NCBI RefSeq assembly: GCF_032854445.1
Contig: NC_088299.1
Location: 11,279,608 to 11,343,607, forward strand
Length of the DNA stretch: 64,000 bases
Origin: Liolophura sinensis
Taxonomy: Eukaryota > Mollusca > Polyplacophora > Chitonida > Chitonidae
Direction of reading: 5' to 3'
The translations under genes and the position numbers were made by a program. Below are positions 1-11,019 of the stretch, piece after piece (positions within the stretch are counted from its first letter, which is position 1; every line of letters begins with the position of its first letter). The notes beneath the pieces were generated by a model. It ran no database searches. It had not been told where the DNA came from and saw nothing but the letters and a program-made list of their open reading frames with translations.

Positions 1-720
1 ATCTGCAGTACAGATATGTCACCACAGCCCAGACGTGCAAAAATCAAACCAGTCGGCCGGGAGATCTGGGTCCCTCTCATGTCTTCTTATGTCTGTCGGT
101 GTCTTCTCTTTAATGGCGTCAAGTTCTTTTCGGTTTTCTGTTGACGTAATGGGCCCTTGAAAATCTTTCACACCTGGGAAATTGGGTTTCGGCCGAGGTA
201 GAGGGATCAGATTATACCAGGCTGATGGAATGACATATGTCTCCGCAGGCTCTTCGGAATGTAAAAAAGCTTTCAGCAACAAAACTAGCTCAGTGTTTGG
301 AGATCATCGTGACCTTTGCGGCTAAGGTCAGTCTTTTAAATGTGCATCCATGTCTGTAATTGCCGATATAACAAGAATTTCATCAAAAATGTTCTCATAT
401 GTTAATGATCAGTACACAGCGATGGAAATATTGAAAGAAATCGTCTTTGTTCCGCGGCCAGAACACATGGGTGCTTGTGGAACACAATAAAGTTGAAATT
501 ACGTTCAATTTTCACTCAAGGAAAAAAAAAGAAAGAAAAAAGTCGATCCAATTTTGGCTGCGCCGGGCCAAAGCATTTACCATTCCTTGTGCACTGAGAA
601 TTAAATCAATAGTGTTCCAGGTTATACAGATGTGCAGACATAGGGCGAACGTTCGGAATTCTAATGATAGAAATAGAAACAATGACATTTTGCGTTGTGT
701 TGTTTTCTGTATTTAGGTTT
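1..720 (-). repeat. Paralogous block Q, inverted copy Q1
   Basis: Read on the minus strand, this segment aligns by eye with 13590-14210 and 44090-44810 on the plus strand. Shared landmarks in order are TTAGAATTC near the distal end, a GTATAAC..GAACA..TATTGAT stretch, an AAAATTGGAT segment, a GAGTGAAAATTGAA segment, ATTACAGACAT, and then exon X2. The similarity runs through non-coding DNA, so this is a genomic duplicate rather than a conserved exon alone. It is the only copy in which the X2 reading frame is intact. The copy probably continues past the left edge of the window. Confidence 0.7.
19..251 (-). CDS. Exon X2, intact copy (family unknown)
   Basis: A minus-strand open frame ends in TGA at 19-21. 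It encodes about 77 hydrophilic residues and contains PSAW, PLPRPKPNFPGVKDFQGPIT and a charged tail ending DWFDFCTSGLW. An intron acceptor is likely just upstream: the stretch TTTTTTACATTCCGAAG is also T-rich and ends in AG in the other copies. Copies at 13930-14130 (+) and 44530-44750 (+) share the PSAW, NLPGVKDSQ and QQTE landmarks, but the 13930 copy has a frameshift and stops. I do not recognise the family, and no upstream exon of the same gene can be assigned. It may be the last coding exon of a tandemly duplicated host gene. The main alternative is an old repeat that happens to be open here. Confidence 0.4.
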
Positions 721-2500
721 ATGTAAATCAGAAGGTTAACTTACATTGACGACCAAATATGACACGAAGTGTAGTCCGCAGATCCCCACACAAAACATAT
801 TCCTTACAGCCCATGCGTCGCTCTCTACATTTGCTTTACATGACTGCCACCAGTAGCAAATTTTGTACAGAAATCTTGAACAACGCTGAGGTCACTGGGG
901 TAACAGTGATGAGGCAGGAAATGATCTCATTAAATACAAAAACTTTGTCTCAATCTTTATTTTTAATACTACTTAATACACATGCATTCCCTTTACCTGA
1001 AGTAAGCCCCACTATGCACAGCATGATTCTAACCTGCATCTTAAACAACTTTATTGATTAATGCTGATTAAATAGTCGAGCGCGACGGCTAAGCCTACAA
1101 AAGCCCACGTGTGTCACGCGGGTTCCAGAGCTGAAGCATGTCTAGTGCTTACAGTGATGGGTGCTTGTGGAACACAATAAACCATGTTTGTAACGGTGGT
1201 GTGAGTGACAAACTGTACACGAGCTATTATTAACGGGAATGACGAGCGGGACTTTGCTGGACAACTAAGAAGGGATATATAAGGGAAAAGTCCTCCATAT
1301 TTTCGAACTGCGGATTTTTGGATCTGACAGAATTTTTCTCATGTTGGAAATTCAAGAAAAGGGTAAAGAAAACTATTATATTCACAAGGCAATCTTTCGA
1401 ATGATTTTGCAAAATTTCGTACAGTCTGTTGTTTGTTGAAGCATACAAAAACTTATATAGTGTTTTTTAGAGTATCAAGTCAACAATTGCTAGGCCTATA
1501 GACTGGCTTAACTCTTACTTTTTAGGAGGGGGTTGGGGTGGTCAGGTCCAGGTGATTGTTGCTGTTACCGTCATTTTAGCTAGATGTTCCACACGTTTTA
1601 CTTATGTAAAGCTTCAAGCTCTTAAACATACACAAGACTTTTTTTGATTTACCGGCCAAATATCATAAAAAATAAAATGGTTGAAATTTCAGCATTTTTG
1701 AAATTCATATGTACTCAACCGATTTTTTGCGAACTGAAAATCTTACCCCTTGCGGAACTATCTCTATTTTCTGCTTTGTTACAAACTCATATTTGCTTTT
1801 ATTCCATACCGACAGACACTATTCCTGTAAGTATAAAGCCTTGCTTAATCAAACAAGAAATTTTAAATCCGTATCACACGTGAGATTGACATCCACCAAC
1901 CATTCTTTAATACAAATCTATCATATTATTTATTCAGAACTTCCGGTCCCAGGGAACGAGACAAACTTCCATCAACACTAGGATCAGTTTCTTCTAAATC
2001 GCACTTTCAGTCTTTATTAAAATCTTTTCTACTTTCTAAGCTGCAGTCTTCAGTGTAACAATACACAATTAAGACATAGTTGAGGTAAAATAAATTCGTA
2101 TGTATTTAGAAAAAAAAATTGCTTAGATACAAACTAAAATGTTAGCCTCACCCTTCCAATGCTGTTATTACTTATATATGGGATAGAAGGTCAACCTGAG
2201 CTTTATTCCCACCATGTATTAATTTTTTGTAGATTTTATTGTTATCACATTGTGTCTGTATTTTGTTGATGTCTTAAAATCCAATGTATATATTTATTAT
2301 TGCATGGCTAATCAAAATCAGTCAATCAATCAATCATACAAATCTAGGCGTCGAAACAGACATTCTGTCATGCAACCTGTTTGGACGATCCAAGTCAATA
2401 ATCGCAAGGCCAATTCCCAAAAACGACCTTCAACACAAACCACCAAAGAACTACGAAAGAATATAACATACGAAATTAGAACGAGATTAAATCAAACATA
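721..2500. other. No recognised gene
   Basis: AT-rich DNA with only short chance frames. A 25-bp exact copy of 467-491 occurs at 1157-1181. The stretch 2310-2340 has a short CAAT-type run. No transposon protein, SINE or RNA gene was seen. Confidence 0.5.
1157..1181 (+). repeat. 25-bp exact direct repeat of 467-491
   Basis: The sequence beginning ATGGGTGCTTGTGGAACAC and ending ATAAA is identical at 467-491 and 1157-1181. The flanks differ. It looks like a small local duplication out of block Q1. Confidence 0.8.
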
Positions 2501-2504
2501 AAAT

Positions 2505-3950
2505 ACCCTCAATCCATGAAAAACATGAAGGTAGCTTTGAACTGTCCCAAAAGAGAACAATATGTTAGTTGATTGAATTGAATATGATTTACATGAAGTG
2601 CTACGGTGGCGCCGCCCACTGGGGTATTACCACGACAAAAGCTGATCCTAATCGAACAAAGTACTTTGAAACCTGGACAGGAATAGAAGGAAACGCACAA
2701 AGGGGCGAATGAAAATGGACGACAATAGTGGTCCACAAATAGCACGTCAATGCTATGTGAGGTAACTCGTTATATTTCCATTTCCTCGTTTTAACCAAAT
2801 CATACTCGCTGCTGTTTTCCGTTGCCTCAGGCGGTCGAATTTGACTTGACTAAATCAATGATTAATGCTGATTATGAATTCTGATATCCGGATCTTTCAC
2901 CCCAAAATACATCTGAGTTTAGGCGTCGACTACTTTAATTTACACACAATGCTAAAGTAATATCTAATGATTTTCCATGGCTAGGGGCTATGAACAAATC
3001 TTTAAATGATTATAAGATGTATTTTGCCCAAGGTACGTGTAATTCAAGAAACAAAAACGCCCTCTTTTCTGGGCTCAGTTTTTAAGATAATTATTTTGTG
3101 CCAAAGCCACTTAGCGATTTGTTGCCGCCATTGACATATTCTTCTTGAAAGAATTCGTAAATAAGATTCAGCCTTATTAATTTCCGTCAATTACAAAACT
3201 GTAATTTGAAGTCTCAGTTTTCGGGCGTTTGATTAATTCCCGGTTTCATATCTTCCAGTCAGCACGGTTGATACTTGCTATAGGCTTCGTAATCACCCTT
3301 GCTTTACTGAAGAGGCAAAAATCAACAGGAACTACTCTTTCCACAGCCAATGGCAATGTGGCTCGAACTTCCGCCAGTGCATTTTGGGCCAATCATAGCT
3401 CGTCCCTTATAAGTGTGTATTTCCTTTCTTCGAAGTACACACGTTCGGATCCGACTTATTCCTTGACACAGTATTGTCATGTTGTTTTAAACACTTGTAA
3501 GTGTCAATCTGGAATCTGATTGTATCGTGAATCATGGATATTTATGAAGTTCGGGGCTTTGAAGAGCTGATATGGCTCAATAAATCAAGGTGATGATGTC
3601 GCTAGCTTGATTAGATGAAGATGGGATTTCGGGGCACTGTAATCACAGGGAATCTGCCCATTTCAAATGATGCGTACGAGTAGTTTTCAAGGGAAAAGAA
3701 TAAGTTGATATGATACATTCATATCTGGTAGATGGTGCAATTCAATCATTTTTTCTTTTACAAATTTCATCATATGATACATTTAATATGGGACCGTCTG
3801 AGCTACTTGTATGTAGAGTATATTTGATCTGTGTTTGTTGCTTAATATCATAAATGCTTCTACATGGTAGATAAATCTCATCTGGATTGAAAACAGAGAT
3901 CGCTGCTACAAAAATGTGTTGCATATGTGGCAAATTTTCACATTTTTGTT
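2505..3950 (+). repeat. Paralogous block P, copy P1
   Basis: Aligns by eye with 33690-34430 (P3) over its left part and with 5935-6640 (P2) over its right part. Shared landmarks are GAACAATATG, the X1 exon with its GTAACTCGTTATATTTCC donor, a GCTGTTTTC.GTTGCCTCAGG stretch, TTAGCGATTTG, a GATTAATTC segment and GGCACTGTAATCACC. It is followed by a further 300 bp shared only with P2 (3760-3850 against 6470-6540). Confidence 0.65.
2600..2761 (+). pseudogene. Exon X1, broken copy
   Basis: In the frame starting at 2600 the translation shares PPTGV, KETHK and WSTNSTS with the open copy at 33804-33957. It carries two in-frame TAG codons, so this copy cannot be translated as it stands. Both copies end at the same place with GAG followed by GTAACTCG, which fits a splice donor. 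The family is not recognised. Confidence 0.4.
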
Positions 3951-4021
3951 CGATTTTTGGCGCAAAAATTCATTTCCCACCGGCACTATGCATGGCGACT
4001 TGAATCTAAAATGAATTGATC

Positions 4022-4145
4022 GATTTATTTATTTGATTAGCGTTTTACGTCGTACTCAAGAATATTTCATTTATACGACTCCGCGCAGTATTATGGTGGG
4101 ATGAAACCGGGCCGAGGCCGGGGGAAACCCAGGACCATTTTTATT
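4022..4145 (-). mobile_element. SINE family 1, 3' part
   Basis: Reverse-oriented 3' half of the tRNA-derived SINE: ATTTATTTGATT.GCGTTTTACGTCGTACTCAAGAATATTTC, then the core with TATGGTGGGATGAAACCGGGC and GGGGGAAACCCA. It lacks the tRNA-like head. Confidence 0.85.
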
Positions 4146-4385
4146 GCACGACCGTGATTCTAGAGGAAGGAACAGTAAAGTGAACACGCCGTATATTGTC
4201 TTGCCAGTTGCTGACAAAGTGTTTTAGAGATGCCAAATCTGCAAATTGATTATTGGCCTTGTTTTTGCGGTCTTTGTGCATAACGGTATTTATTTGTGGC
4301 TGTACCCACGAGGGTGATCAGGTATGAACCGTTATAGTTCATTTGGAATACTGACCATAGACACATTTGTTTGAGACATGATGGT

Positions 4386-4560
4386 TCATTTATTTATTTA
4401 TTTATTTGATTTGAGTTTTATGCCGTACTCAAGAATATTTCTCTTATACGACGGCGGCCGGCATTAAGGGTGAGAAGAAACTGGGCAGAGCCCGGCGGAA
4501 ACCCACGACCATCCGCAAATTGCTGCCATACCTTCCCACGTACTGCCCATGACGGTTTAT
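4386..4560 (-). mobile_element. SINE family 1, head-truncated
   Basis: Begins with an ATTT-repeat tail, then the GTACTCAAGAATATTTC and CGGCGGCCGGCATTA core, the GGGCAGAGCCC palindrome and CCTTCCCACGTA. The tRNA-like end is missing. It lies inside block Z1. Confidence 0.85.
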
Positions 4561-4684
4561 GAGGAATGGCAGAGCCTAGAAAACATCTAAAGCTGTTAAA
4601 ATCAATAAAGAATAAATACTTTTCCGGTGCAATGTATGCTCGCTGAGTAATATGAAAAGGATTTGTGGCTGTAGCATGTCGACA

Positions 4685-4882
4685 TCAAGTTGACGCTAAA
4701 TCTGGGGTATAAAATATGAAATTTCGATGACAAAAATAGAGTTTAATATTTAGCAGTGTGAATAATGCTGTTGGATCATTTCGGACCCGTCGGTCAAATT
4801 GCTTTGCTCTATCATGGACTACATAAGACGGGTCAGGGTGTAGTTCTTGCCATGTTTGTTTCTGACAGCTATTCGATAACAC
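4685..4882 (-). CDS. Exon X3, open copy in Z1 (family unknown)
   Basis: A 65-residue minus-strand frame. Key parts are SNSCQKQTWQEL, then YVVHDRAKQFDRRVRND, then LLNIKLYF and a short tail before TGA. The copy at 28951-29181 (+) has VVHDKAKQFDRQIR and LQNIKQFF in the same spacing and also ends a few codons later. A third copy at 55050-55245 keeps LDKEKQFD and QIRKD with one TGA between them, and a fourth at 8965-9110 is more decayed. The shared frame across four copies suggests real coding ancestry, probably a terminal exon. No known domain is recognised. Whether it is still expressed is unknown. Confidence 0.4.
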   Translation of the reverse strand: MLSNSCQKQTWQELHPDPSYVVHDRAKQFDRRVRNDPTALFTLLNIKLYFCHRNFIFYTPDLAST

Positions 4883-5000
4883 TGAGAACCATTCGCACCA
4901 TCTAGATTTTTTTTATATATTAAGATACTTTATCAGCTGTAATAAGCCAGGTTCTGACCTTCAAAGCTTTTTATAGCGTTGGAATTTTCTTCTTTCAGTC

Positions 5001-5179
5001 TAGAGACATACCACTAAAGTATGGAGCCTAAACCTTTGATATACAGACACGCAAGCTGAAATGTACCACATCTGAGAAGGACGCTCAACCATTCGGCGAA
5101 TGCGTATATGTATTTGCAACGTACAAGGACAAAGACTACCCATTTCATCTCCTTTGTTGTGGTATTTTTGACTATACAC
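5001..5179. other. No recognised feature
   Basis: Short AT-rich spacer between Z1 and the SINE target site. Nothing assigned. Confidence 0.5.
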
Positions 5180-5191
5180 TCAATTCATCAA

Positions 5192-5450
5192 GGGGGCCTC
5201 CGTGGCTCAGTCGGTTAAAGCGCTAGCGCAGCGTAATGACCCAGGAGTCTCTCACCAATGCGGTCGCTGTGAGTTCAAGTCCAGCTCATGCTGGCGGCCG
5301 TACGTGAGAAGGTCTGCCAGCAACCTGCGGATGGTCGTGGGTTTCCCCCGGGCTCTACCCGGTTTCCACCCACCATAATGCTGGCCGCCGTCGTATAAGT
5401 GAATATTCTTGAGTACGGCGTAAAACACCACTCAAAAAAAAAAAAAAAAA
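5192..5450 (+). mobile_element. SINE family 1, full length, with target duplication
   Basis: Starts GGGGGCCTCCG and has a good A box (TGGCTCAGTCGG) and a B-box-like GTTCAAGTCC, which are the RNA polymerase III internal promoter parts of its tRNA-like head. The core carries CGTACGTGAGAAGGTCTGCC and CCCGGTTTCCACCCACC; the tail is CTTGAGTACGGCGTAAAAC followed by a long A run. It is flanked by a 12-bp direct repeat, TCAATTCATCAA, at 5180-5191 and 5451-5462, which marks a retrotransposed insertion. This is one of the best-preserved copies in the window. Confidence 0.95.
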
Positions 5451-5756
5451 TCAATTCATCAATCAGTTAGCCAGCCTGGGAGGTTTGAGGAAACTGCCAG
5501 AAATATCCCGCGTTGAAACTTGACATTTACCCTCGTAAAAAAATTCCCACTTTTACCTTTGTAAAATGCCAGTCAGTGTTGTATAAATAATATACAATGA
5601 TTTGGATTGTTCAGGTAAAGAAACTGTCTCATATCCAGCTACGGTAGACTTAGTGTGCACACCAGTACTTTACACAGGTCTCTATAAACGCCTTGTATAA
5701 TTAAAGACATATTGCATAATTTAATGTTCTGCCTGGTCTATATATTTCGGCAGTAC

Positions 5757-5960
5757 ATATGTCACCACTAAACACGTCTCCCGGAACATCTGCACTCGTC
5801 TCAGGTCTTTTTATTCTTTTTGCTGATGTTTTCTCGTTAATGGTGTCAAGTCTTTTATCCGGGTCTTCTGTTGAGGTAATGGGTCTTTCTCACCTGGTTA
5901 ACTGAACTGGAGCTGAAGTAACAGGATCTGTTTATTTCAAGCTGATAGAATGATGAAATT
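5757..5960 (-). pseudogene. Block Q copy Q2 with exon X2 remnant
   Basis: Minus-strand sequence keeps GTGGTGACATATGTACTGCCGA, TCTTTTTGCTGATGTTTTCTCG and GTCTTCTGTTGAGGTAATGGG in the order seen at the window start (Q1). The reading frame of X2 is broken and the promoter-proximal part is absent. It runs directly into block P2. Confidence 0.55.
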
Positions 5961-6640
5961 TATCCTGATTCAATCAATGGTTAAAGATGATCATGCAAAC
6001 CAATTTTTTGCTAATTTTCTCTTAAACAAGTACACAATGCTTAAGTAATATCTAATGGTTTTCCACGACTGGAGCCTATGGCGCTTTTCCGTACGCTCCA
6101 TATACAAGATCAAGTCCAATCATTATAAGAGAATACTTTCCAAGGTTTAGCTTTTCAGTTGCCTGTTGTTTGCTCAAGCAATCTGGCGAATTGCTGCCGC
6201 CAGTGATACATTCCTCTTGATATAATTCATAAATGTGATTCACTTTAATCAATTTCCGTCGATTACACTGAATCACTGGTGTGATTTAAAATTTTAATTA
6301 ATTCCCCGACTACAAGGCACTGTAATCACCAGAGATTTCTCCTTTGTCATGTGTATTTGTAGTCTTGAAATGAAAATAATTATTTCATTTGGCGTATAAT
6401 ATTTCCATCTAAAGCCTGTGGTCTTTACTTGCAAGCTTGCAAAAGTTCCACCATTTTCTTCTTTTGAAAATTCCATTATTTGAACATTTTAATGAAGGAT
6501 TGTCTGCGCTGCCTGTATTGTGCGTTTGATTTGTGCATATCGTGCAATGGAAGTTGTATCAACGTTTTGCATAGCTATACAGCCTGAGCTTTTCGGACAT
6601 CTGGTACTGGTATAACAAGTTTATCACAGGTGGACTCACC
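5935..6640 (+). repeat. Paralogous block P, copy P2
   Basis: Aligns with 2840-3900: GATTCAATCAATGGTTAA, ACACAATGCTTAAGTAATATCTAATGGTTTTCCA, TTGCTGCCGCCAGTGA, GGCACTGTAATCACC and TGATTTGTGCATATCG are shared. Exon X1 is missing from this copy. Confidence 0.65.
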
Positions 6641-7126
6641 AATAAGAAGCCTAGTATTTTATCCGAATTGTGATATCAGAATATAGTTCTCTCTTGTTTT
6701 TCCCAAAACAACGTCTATGATAAATCACCTAAGAATTAGAAAAGTATAAATAGTACGAAAATGGGACGAGTCATACAAAGAAAAGCAGTCAACACTTTTC
6801 AATAATGTTGGAAAGACACAAAGAATGTACTAGGCGAATGAGTGAAATCAGTGTTCAATGCTAATGTATATGTTGCATCTCAGTTGCGCTTTGATTGAAA
6901 CTGTGCACATATCCAACGTGTTGATAAAATTCAGTACAACGAATATACAGTCCCGGGTTACAAGGAATTAGACACAATCATGAAGCAGGGTGTCAGGGAT
7001 TCCGGACGCTCTGTCCATATTTACTTCCAAGAGAATTATCTCCATTAAAACTTAAAGCACATGATTTGAAGGACTAACAATGATACACTAGTTTTTGCAG
7101 TAATAATTTACGACGTACACAACACG
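6641..7126. other. No recognised gene
   Basis: AT-rich sequence with no frame or repeat that I can assign. Confidence 0.5.
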
Positions 7127-7141
7127 CAGGATCTAACAAAT

Positions 7142-7405
7142 TTATTTATGTATCTGATTGGTGTTTTACGCCGTACTCAAGAATATGTGACGGCGGCCAG
7201 CATTATGGTGGGAGGAAACCGGGTACAGAACGGGGGAAACATGGTGGTGGGGCCATGTTGCTGGCAGACTTTCCCCAAGTACAGCCGGAGGGGAATCCAG
7301 CATGAGAATGCCAGGTGGACTTCAACTCACGGCGACCGCATTGGTGTGAGAATGCAGGGTCATTACGCTGCGCTAGCACTCTAACCAACTGAGCCATGGT
7401 TGTCC
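7142..7405 (-). mobile_element. SINE family 1, near full length, with target duplication
   Basis: Complete reverse-oriented copy from the TTATTTATGTA tail to the tRNA-like head (CTAACCAACTGAGCCATGG). It is flanked by a perfect 15-bp direct repeat, CAGGATCTAACAAAT, at 7127-7141 and 7406-7420. The core has a rearranged stretch (ATGGTGGTGGGGCCATG) near 7237-7256. Confidence 0.95.
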
Positions 7406-7420
7406 CAGGATCTAACAAAT

Positions 7421-8399
7421 GCTGCAAGGCGAGATATGTACACACCACACACAGGACCCATCGGTATAATGAGGACATTTCATTATTGTAACAAGGATTC
7501 ATTCCCTGCATTTTATTGGCCAAATCCGGCATCTTCTCAGGGGTTTCTTTTACCATGTAATGGCGACTCCTGTCTAAGAAGGATTGAACATTCGTATTTT
7601 GTAATATCAGAAGTCTATTACCTAAAAGTATGCAACTTACCTATAGCAAATCTCCACCGCACTTTACACTCTTCTTCGATCTGTAACACATTACGCGACA
7701 TCTCTGCGCAGCCATGTATTCTTTCTCTCTCTGTTGAGCAGCAAACGTTTGAGAAACGGATGATGTATGGCGGGGAAAAAGGTTCCAAACACATATGTGT
7801 TGAAACAGACTTTAAAAAAGTACGACATTAGAGAGTTTTGTAAAAGGACAACAATGTCTTTGATAGTAATTGTTTTAGAATTGCCTGTAAATATAAAAAT
7901 AGGGAATGGGCTCTTAACTGCATAGCAACAATAATTAGCGAAATTGATAGCTTTTAAATACTGGCTATCGGGTTTCAAGGTGTTGTAGGAGCCGTTTATA
8001 TAGATTTCACATGATTCAGTTCACAATTTCCACCCAAGAAGATGGCGCGAACTTCTACAGATGATGTAGAACGTGTAACTGTGCCGTGGAGACTAGCTAT
8101 AGGAAAGCTGCATACTTCTAGGTAATGGACTTCGGTAATATACATGTATGGGTACTACGGTAGGTTATTAGTGTGTCAACAAATCATCACCGCAAAGGCA
8201 ATAATGTTTAACAGACTTTGACCTACATTGCTTTAAGCGGGGATTGTTTCCCTTTTACCTCAGTTACCTTAGTTTCTAACTTATAAAGCAATTAATAATG
8301 CGTCCCCTTGCCCCTTGGATGAAGGCACCGGTTTGAATAGCAATGAGCATTATATTATTGAGTACAAACCGACTGCTACATTACAATTTCCTGCTTTTT
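7421..8399. other. Unassigned; one 143-residue open frame
   Basis: A plus-strand frame at 7400-7831 begins inside the SINE target site. It has no recognised motif and no second copy in the window, so it is probably a chance frame. Nothing else was assigned. Confidence 0.4.
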
Positions 8400-8579
8400 A
8401 TTGACAACCACACTAAAAATTATTCCAACAAAAGGCAGAAATAATAGGCCTAAAGTTCACACTTTGTACTGCCTTGTTTCAGAGATGCCTAATGTGCAAA
8501 ATGGTTATTGGCCTTGTCTTTGTGGTCTTCCTGCAGAACACTGTTTATCCGTTACTTTTACTCTGAGGTTTTTACCCAG

Positions 8580-8875
8580 TACAGTTTTTATCCCTGACTG
8601 TATCTCTGTGATTTATATACAGTAATCCATCTATCCGTGACTGTATCTCCCTGGTTTCTGTACAGTACTGTGTCTATCCGTGACTGTATCTCCCTGGTTT
8701 CTGTACAGTACTGTGTCTATCCGTGACTGTATCTCCCTGGTTTCTGTACAGTACTGCATCTATCCGTGACTGTATCTCCCTGGTTTCTGTACAGTACTGT
8801 ATTATCCCCGACTGCCTGTCCGTGATTTCTATACAGCATTGTATCTGTCCTTGACTGTATCTAGTCGGTTTCCAG
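8580..8875 (-). repeat. 43-bp minisatellite, about 6 copies
   Basis: TGACTGTATCTC starts recur at 8638, 8681, 8724 and 8767, exactly 43 bp apart, with a looser copy at 8595 and degenerate copies up to 8875. The unit holds TATCCGTGACTG and TGGTTTCTGTACAG. The same unit, reverse-complemented, fills 30590-31245. Confidence 0.95.
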
Positions 8876-8964
8876 GTGAACCGTTTCATTCCATGAAATA
8901 TTGATTAGGAAGACCTATTTTTTGTTAGTGAGGCTTAGTCAGTGCTAAATCCAGGGAAGAAAAT

Positions 8965-9110
8965 GTGAATTGTCGATAATAAAAAATTTCGTTTTTTAAG
9001 TGTAAGATTTCGCAATCTGATCAGTGGTGTTAGATCATTTCGGGTCTGTCAGTGAAACATTTGTTTTATCATGGACTACATATAGTCAGCTATTCGATTC
9101 ACGCCCCGCC
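8965..9110 (-). pseudogene. Exon X3, decayed copy in Z2
   Basis: The minus strand keeps TAGTCCATGATAAA, CTGACAGACCCGAAATGATC and CAGATTGCGAAATCTTACA in line with the open X3 copies. Frames are broken between the first and second landmark. Confidence 0.5.
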
Positions 9111-9240
9111 TATATATGGCACTTCTGCAAAATATGAGTTTGTAAACTGACTAGTTGGATGCGAGGTAATTTTGTTTAAAAGCCAGGTTTTGGTTTTCAA
9201 AGCTTTATAATTCTCGTTTTAGAGCGTGCTCCATAGCAAC

Positions 9241-9539
9241 CAGTGTCTACGTTTTTCTTATTATTCAAATCTCAACAATTTCAAAATAAATGACATTACT
9301 CATTGGACGCCCTGTCGATACTGTTTTCAATATATCATATAAACATGAAATGAAATACAAATATGGGTTTTTTTGTTAAGAATTAAGGAAAACATGCATG
9401 TGTGTATTCGTCTAAATGGTGTTCAGTCGACATTCACACAGTTTCTGTACATGATGGTGCTTTCTGCACTGCGGTGTGATACCACATATTGCTTCTTCGT
9501 GCTAATGTCGATCCCTGTACGAATTCTATTGCACTGTAC
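9241..9539. other. No recognised gene
   Basis: AT-rich spacer. A 63-residue frame at 9373-9564 shows no motif. Confidence 0.4.
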
Positions 9540-9800
9540 ATACCTCGTCTTTGAGGCTGAGTGAGGTTGTCGCGGTGCTTACTTCCGAGTGATGATGTTG
9601 GCGATGTGCCCTAATGTCAAAGATGTAACAGTGAGGAGGAGTTTTCTTTACCGACTTAACATATTGATTTTTTCTTTTGTCTGTGGCAATCATCATTTCA
9701 CTCCCTCAAAGTGTGTTTACTGGAAATGCTGCAAATCGATCCCTGCTATGAAGTGAACTTTAGAGGTTAGAAATCGAAATGGACATACACATACCAGTGG
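9540..9800 (-). pseudogene. Block with exon X4 remnant
   Basis: The plus-strand text TAATGTCAAAGATGTAACAG at about 9611 matches 31859-31880 (GATGTCAAAGATGTAACAG), which lies in the minus-strand X4 frame at 31665-31895. The match continues weakly to the right (GCAAATCGAT..CTGCTATGAAG against CACAAATCGATTC). Only the first part of X4 is visible. Confidence 0.35.
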
Positions 9801-9901
9801 TCAGTCACATGTCAATACTGGCAACACAAATTTCCAAACAATCTACAGCCTGATGCTAGGATGATGCACCATTTTCTGTAGCGCAGATTCATACGGGAAT
9901 G

Positions 9902-10392
9902 GCGCGTAATTCCTGAGTTTGAGAACCGTCTTAGTCTTGTCTATATTGGAATATGTTTGGTCCACCCATATTACCCCTTTTCGACGCGTAATTATTGAGT
10001 GCGAAAACCATCTTAGTGTTGTCTATATGAGAAAACGTTTTGTCCATCCATCTTATCCCCTATCGGCGCGTAATTACTGAGTGCGAGAACCATCTTAGTC
10101 TTGTCTGTATGAGAATACGTTTGGTCCATCCATCTTATCCCCTATCGGCGCGTAATTACTGAGCGCAAAAACCATCTTAGACTTGTGTATAAGGGAATAC
10201 GTTTAGTCCATCCATCTTATCCCCTATCAGCGTGTAATTACTGAGCGCAAAAACCATCTTAGACTTGTGTATAAGGGAATACGTTTAGTCCATCCATCTT
10301 ATCCCCTATCAGCGTGTAATTACTGAGCGCAAAAACCATCTTAGACTTGTGTATAAGGGAATACGTTGAGTCCATCCATCTTATCCTTTACC
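9902..10392 (+). repeat. 82-bp tandem repeat, six copies
   Basis: Unit starts (GCGYGTAATTAYTGAG) fall at about 9902, 9985, 10066, 10148, 10230 and 10312, so the period is 82-83 bp. The last three units are almost identical and the first two are most diverged, which suggests recent growth at the right side. Confidence 0.95.
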
Positions 10393-10607
10393 GTAGACTT
10401 CTCTTCTTTCACATCAGGCTCAAATCTTTTTATTAATTTGACTTAGAAATCAAAACAAAACATAATATTGTATAGGTTTCGTGGTTTGAAAGTTCCTGCA
10501 ACAAAAATTTTATGAGGGGAGTTTGCCACAAAAACAACACAGTGGCCTCGATCTGACCCAATATCAGGCACATAATTCAAAAATACAGGGTCACCAAAAC
10601 AATGCAA

Positions 10608-10852
10608 AGGCCTGTGTGGCTCAGTTGATTATCGCGCTAGCGCAGCGTAATGACCCGGGAGCCTCTCACCAATGCGGTCGCTGTGAGTTCAAGTCCAGTT
10701 CATGCTGGCTTTCTCTCTCTACGTGGGAAGGTCTATCAGCAACCTGCGGATGGTCGTGGGTCGCCTGGATTTCTCCCACCATAATGCTGGCTGCCGTGGT
10801 ATAAGTGAAATATTCTTGAGTACGATGTAAAACACCAATCAAATCAAATCAA
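10608..10852 (+). mobile_element. SINE family 1 with target duplication
   Basis: tRNA-like head (GGCCTGTGTGGCTCAGTTGA), B-box-like GTTCAAGTCC, core with ACCTGCGGATGGTCGTGGGT and tail CTTGAGTACGATGTAAAAC plus ATCAA repeats. It is flanked by the 15-bp direct repeat ACCAAAACAATGCAA at 10593-10607 and 10853-10867. Confidence 0.95.
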
Positions 10853-11019
10853 ACCAAAACAATGCAAGCATGAGAATCTCAAATATCCTTGTCTGAGAAG
10901 GAGATTCAAATCACGTATCGGGTGACCTAGCGGCTGGTTGGCTGATCAGGTTACTGGTGCATTCTATCCTCAGGATATTCGCGTCAAGACAGAGCTTCAG
11001 CAGAAAAAAAAACATGAGA

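Larger units (their letters stand above)
4190..5000 (-). repeat. Paralogous block Z, copy Z1
   Basis: Aligns by eye with 8400-9240 (Z2) and 54700-55350 (Z3) in the same orientation, and with 28640-30590 (Z4) in the opposite orientation. Landmarks are GAGATGCC..A..TGCAAA.TG.TTATTGGCCTTG, GTATGAACCG, exon X3, and TTCAAAGCTTT. A SINE sits in the middle (4386-4560). Z1 lacks the 43-bp minisatellite that occupies the matching place in Z2 and Z4. Confidence 0.65.
8400..9240 (-). repeat. Paralogous block Z, copy Z2
   Basis: Shares GAGATGCCTAATGTGCAAAATGGTTATTGGCCTTG, GTGAACCGTTTCATT, GGTCTGTCAGTGAAA..ATCATGGACTACATA and CAAAGCTTTATA with Z1 (4190-5000). A 43-bp minisatellite lies between the first two landmarks. 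Confidence 0.65.

Noticed and set aside
5192-5300. tRNA-like sequence with A and B boxes
   Set aside because: It is the head of a SINE with an altered tRNA fold and a target duplication, not a functional tRNA gene. The same holds for the family 2 heads.
7203-7556. 117-residue minus frame
   Set aside because: Most of it is SINE sequence (7142-7405) read antisense to its neighbour; no independent support.
8580-10392. Regularly spaced repeats resembling a CRISPR array
   Set aside because: The units are contiguous minisatellites without unique spacers, in an animal-type genome.
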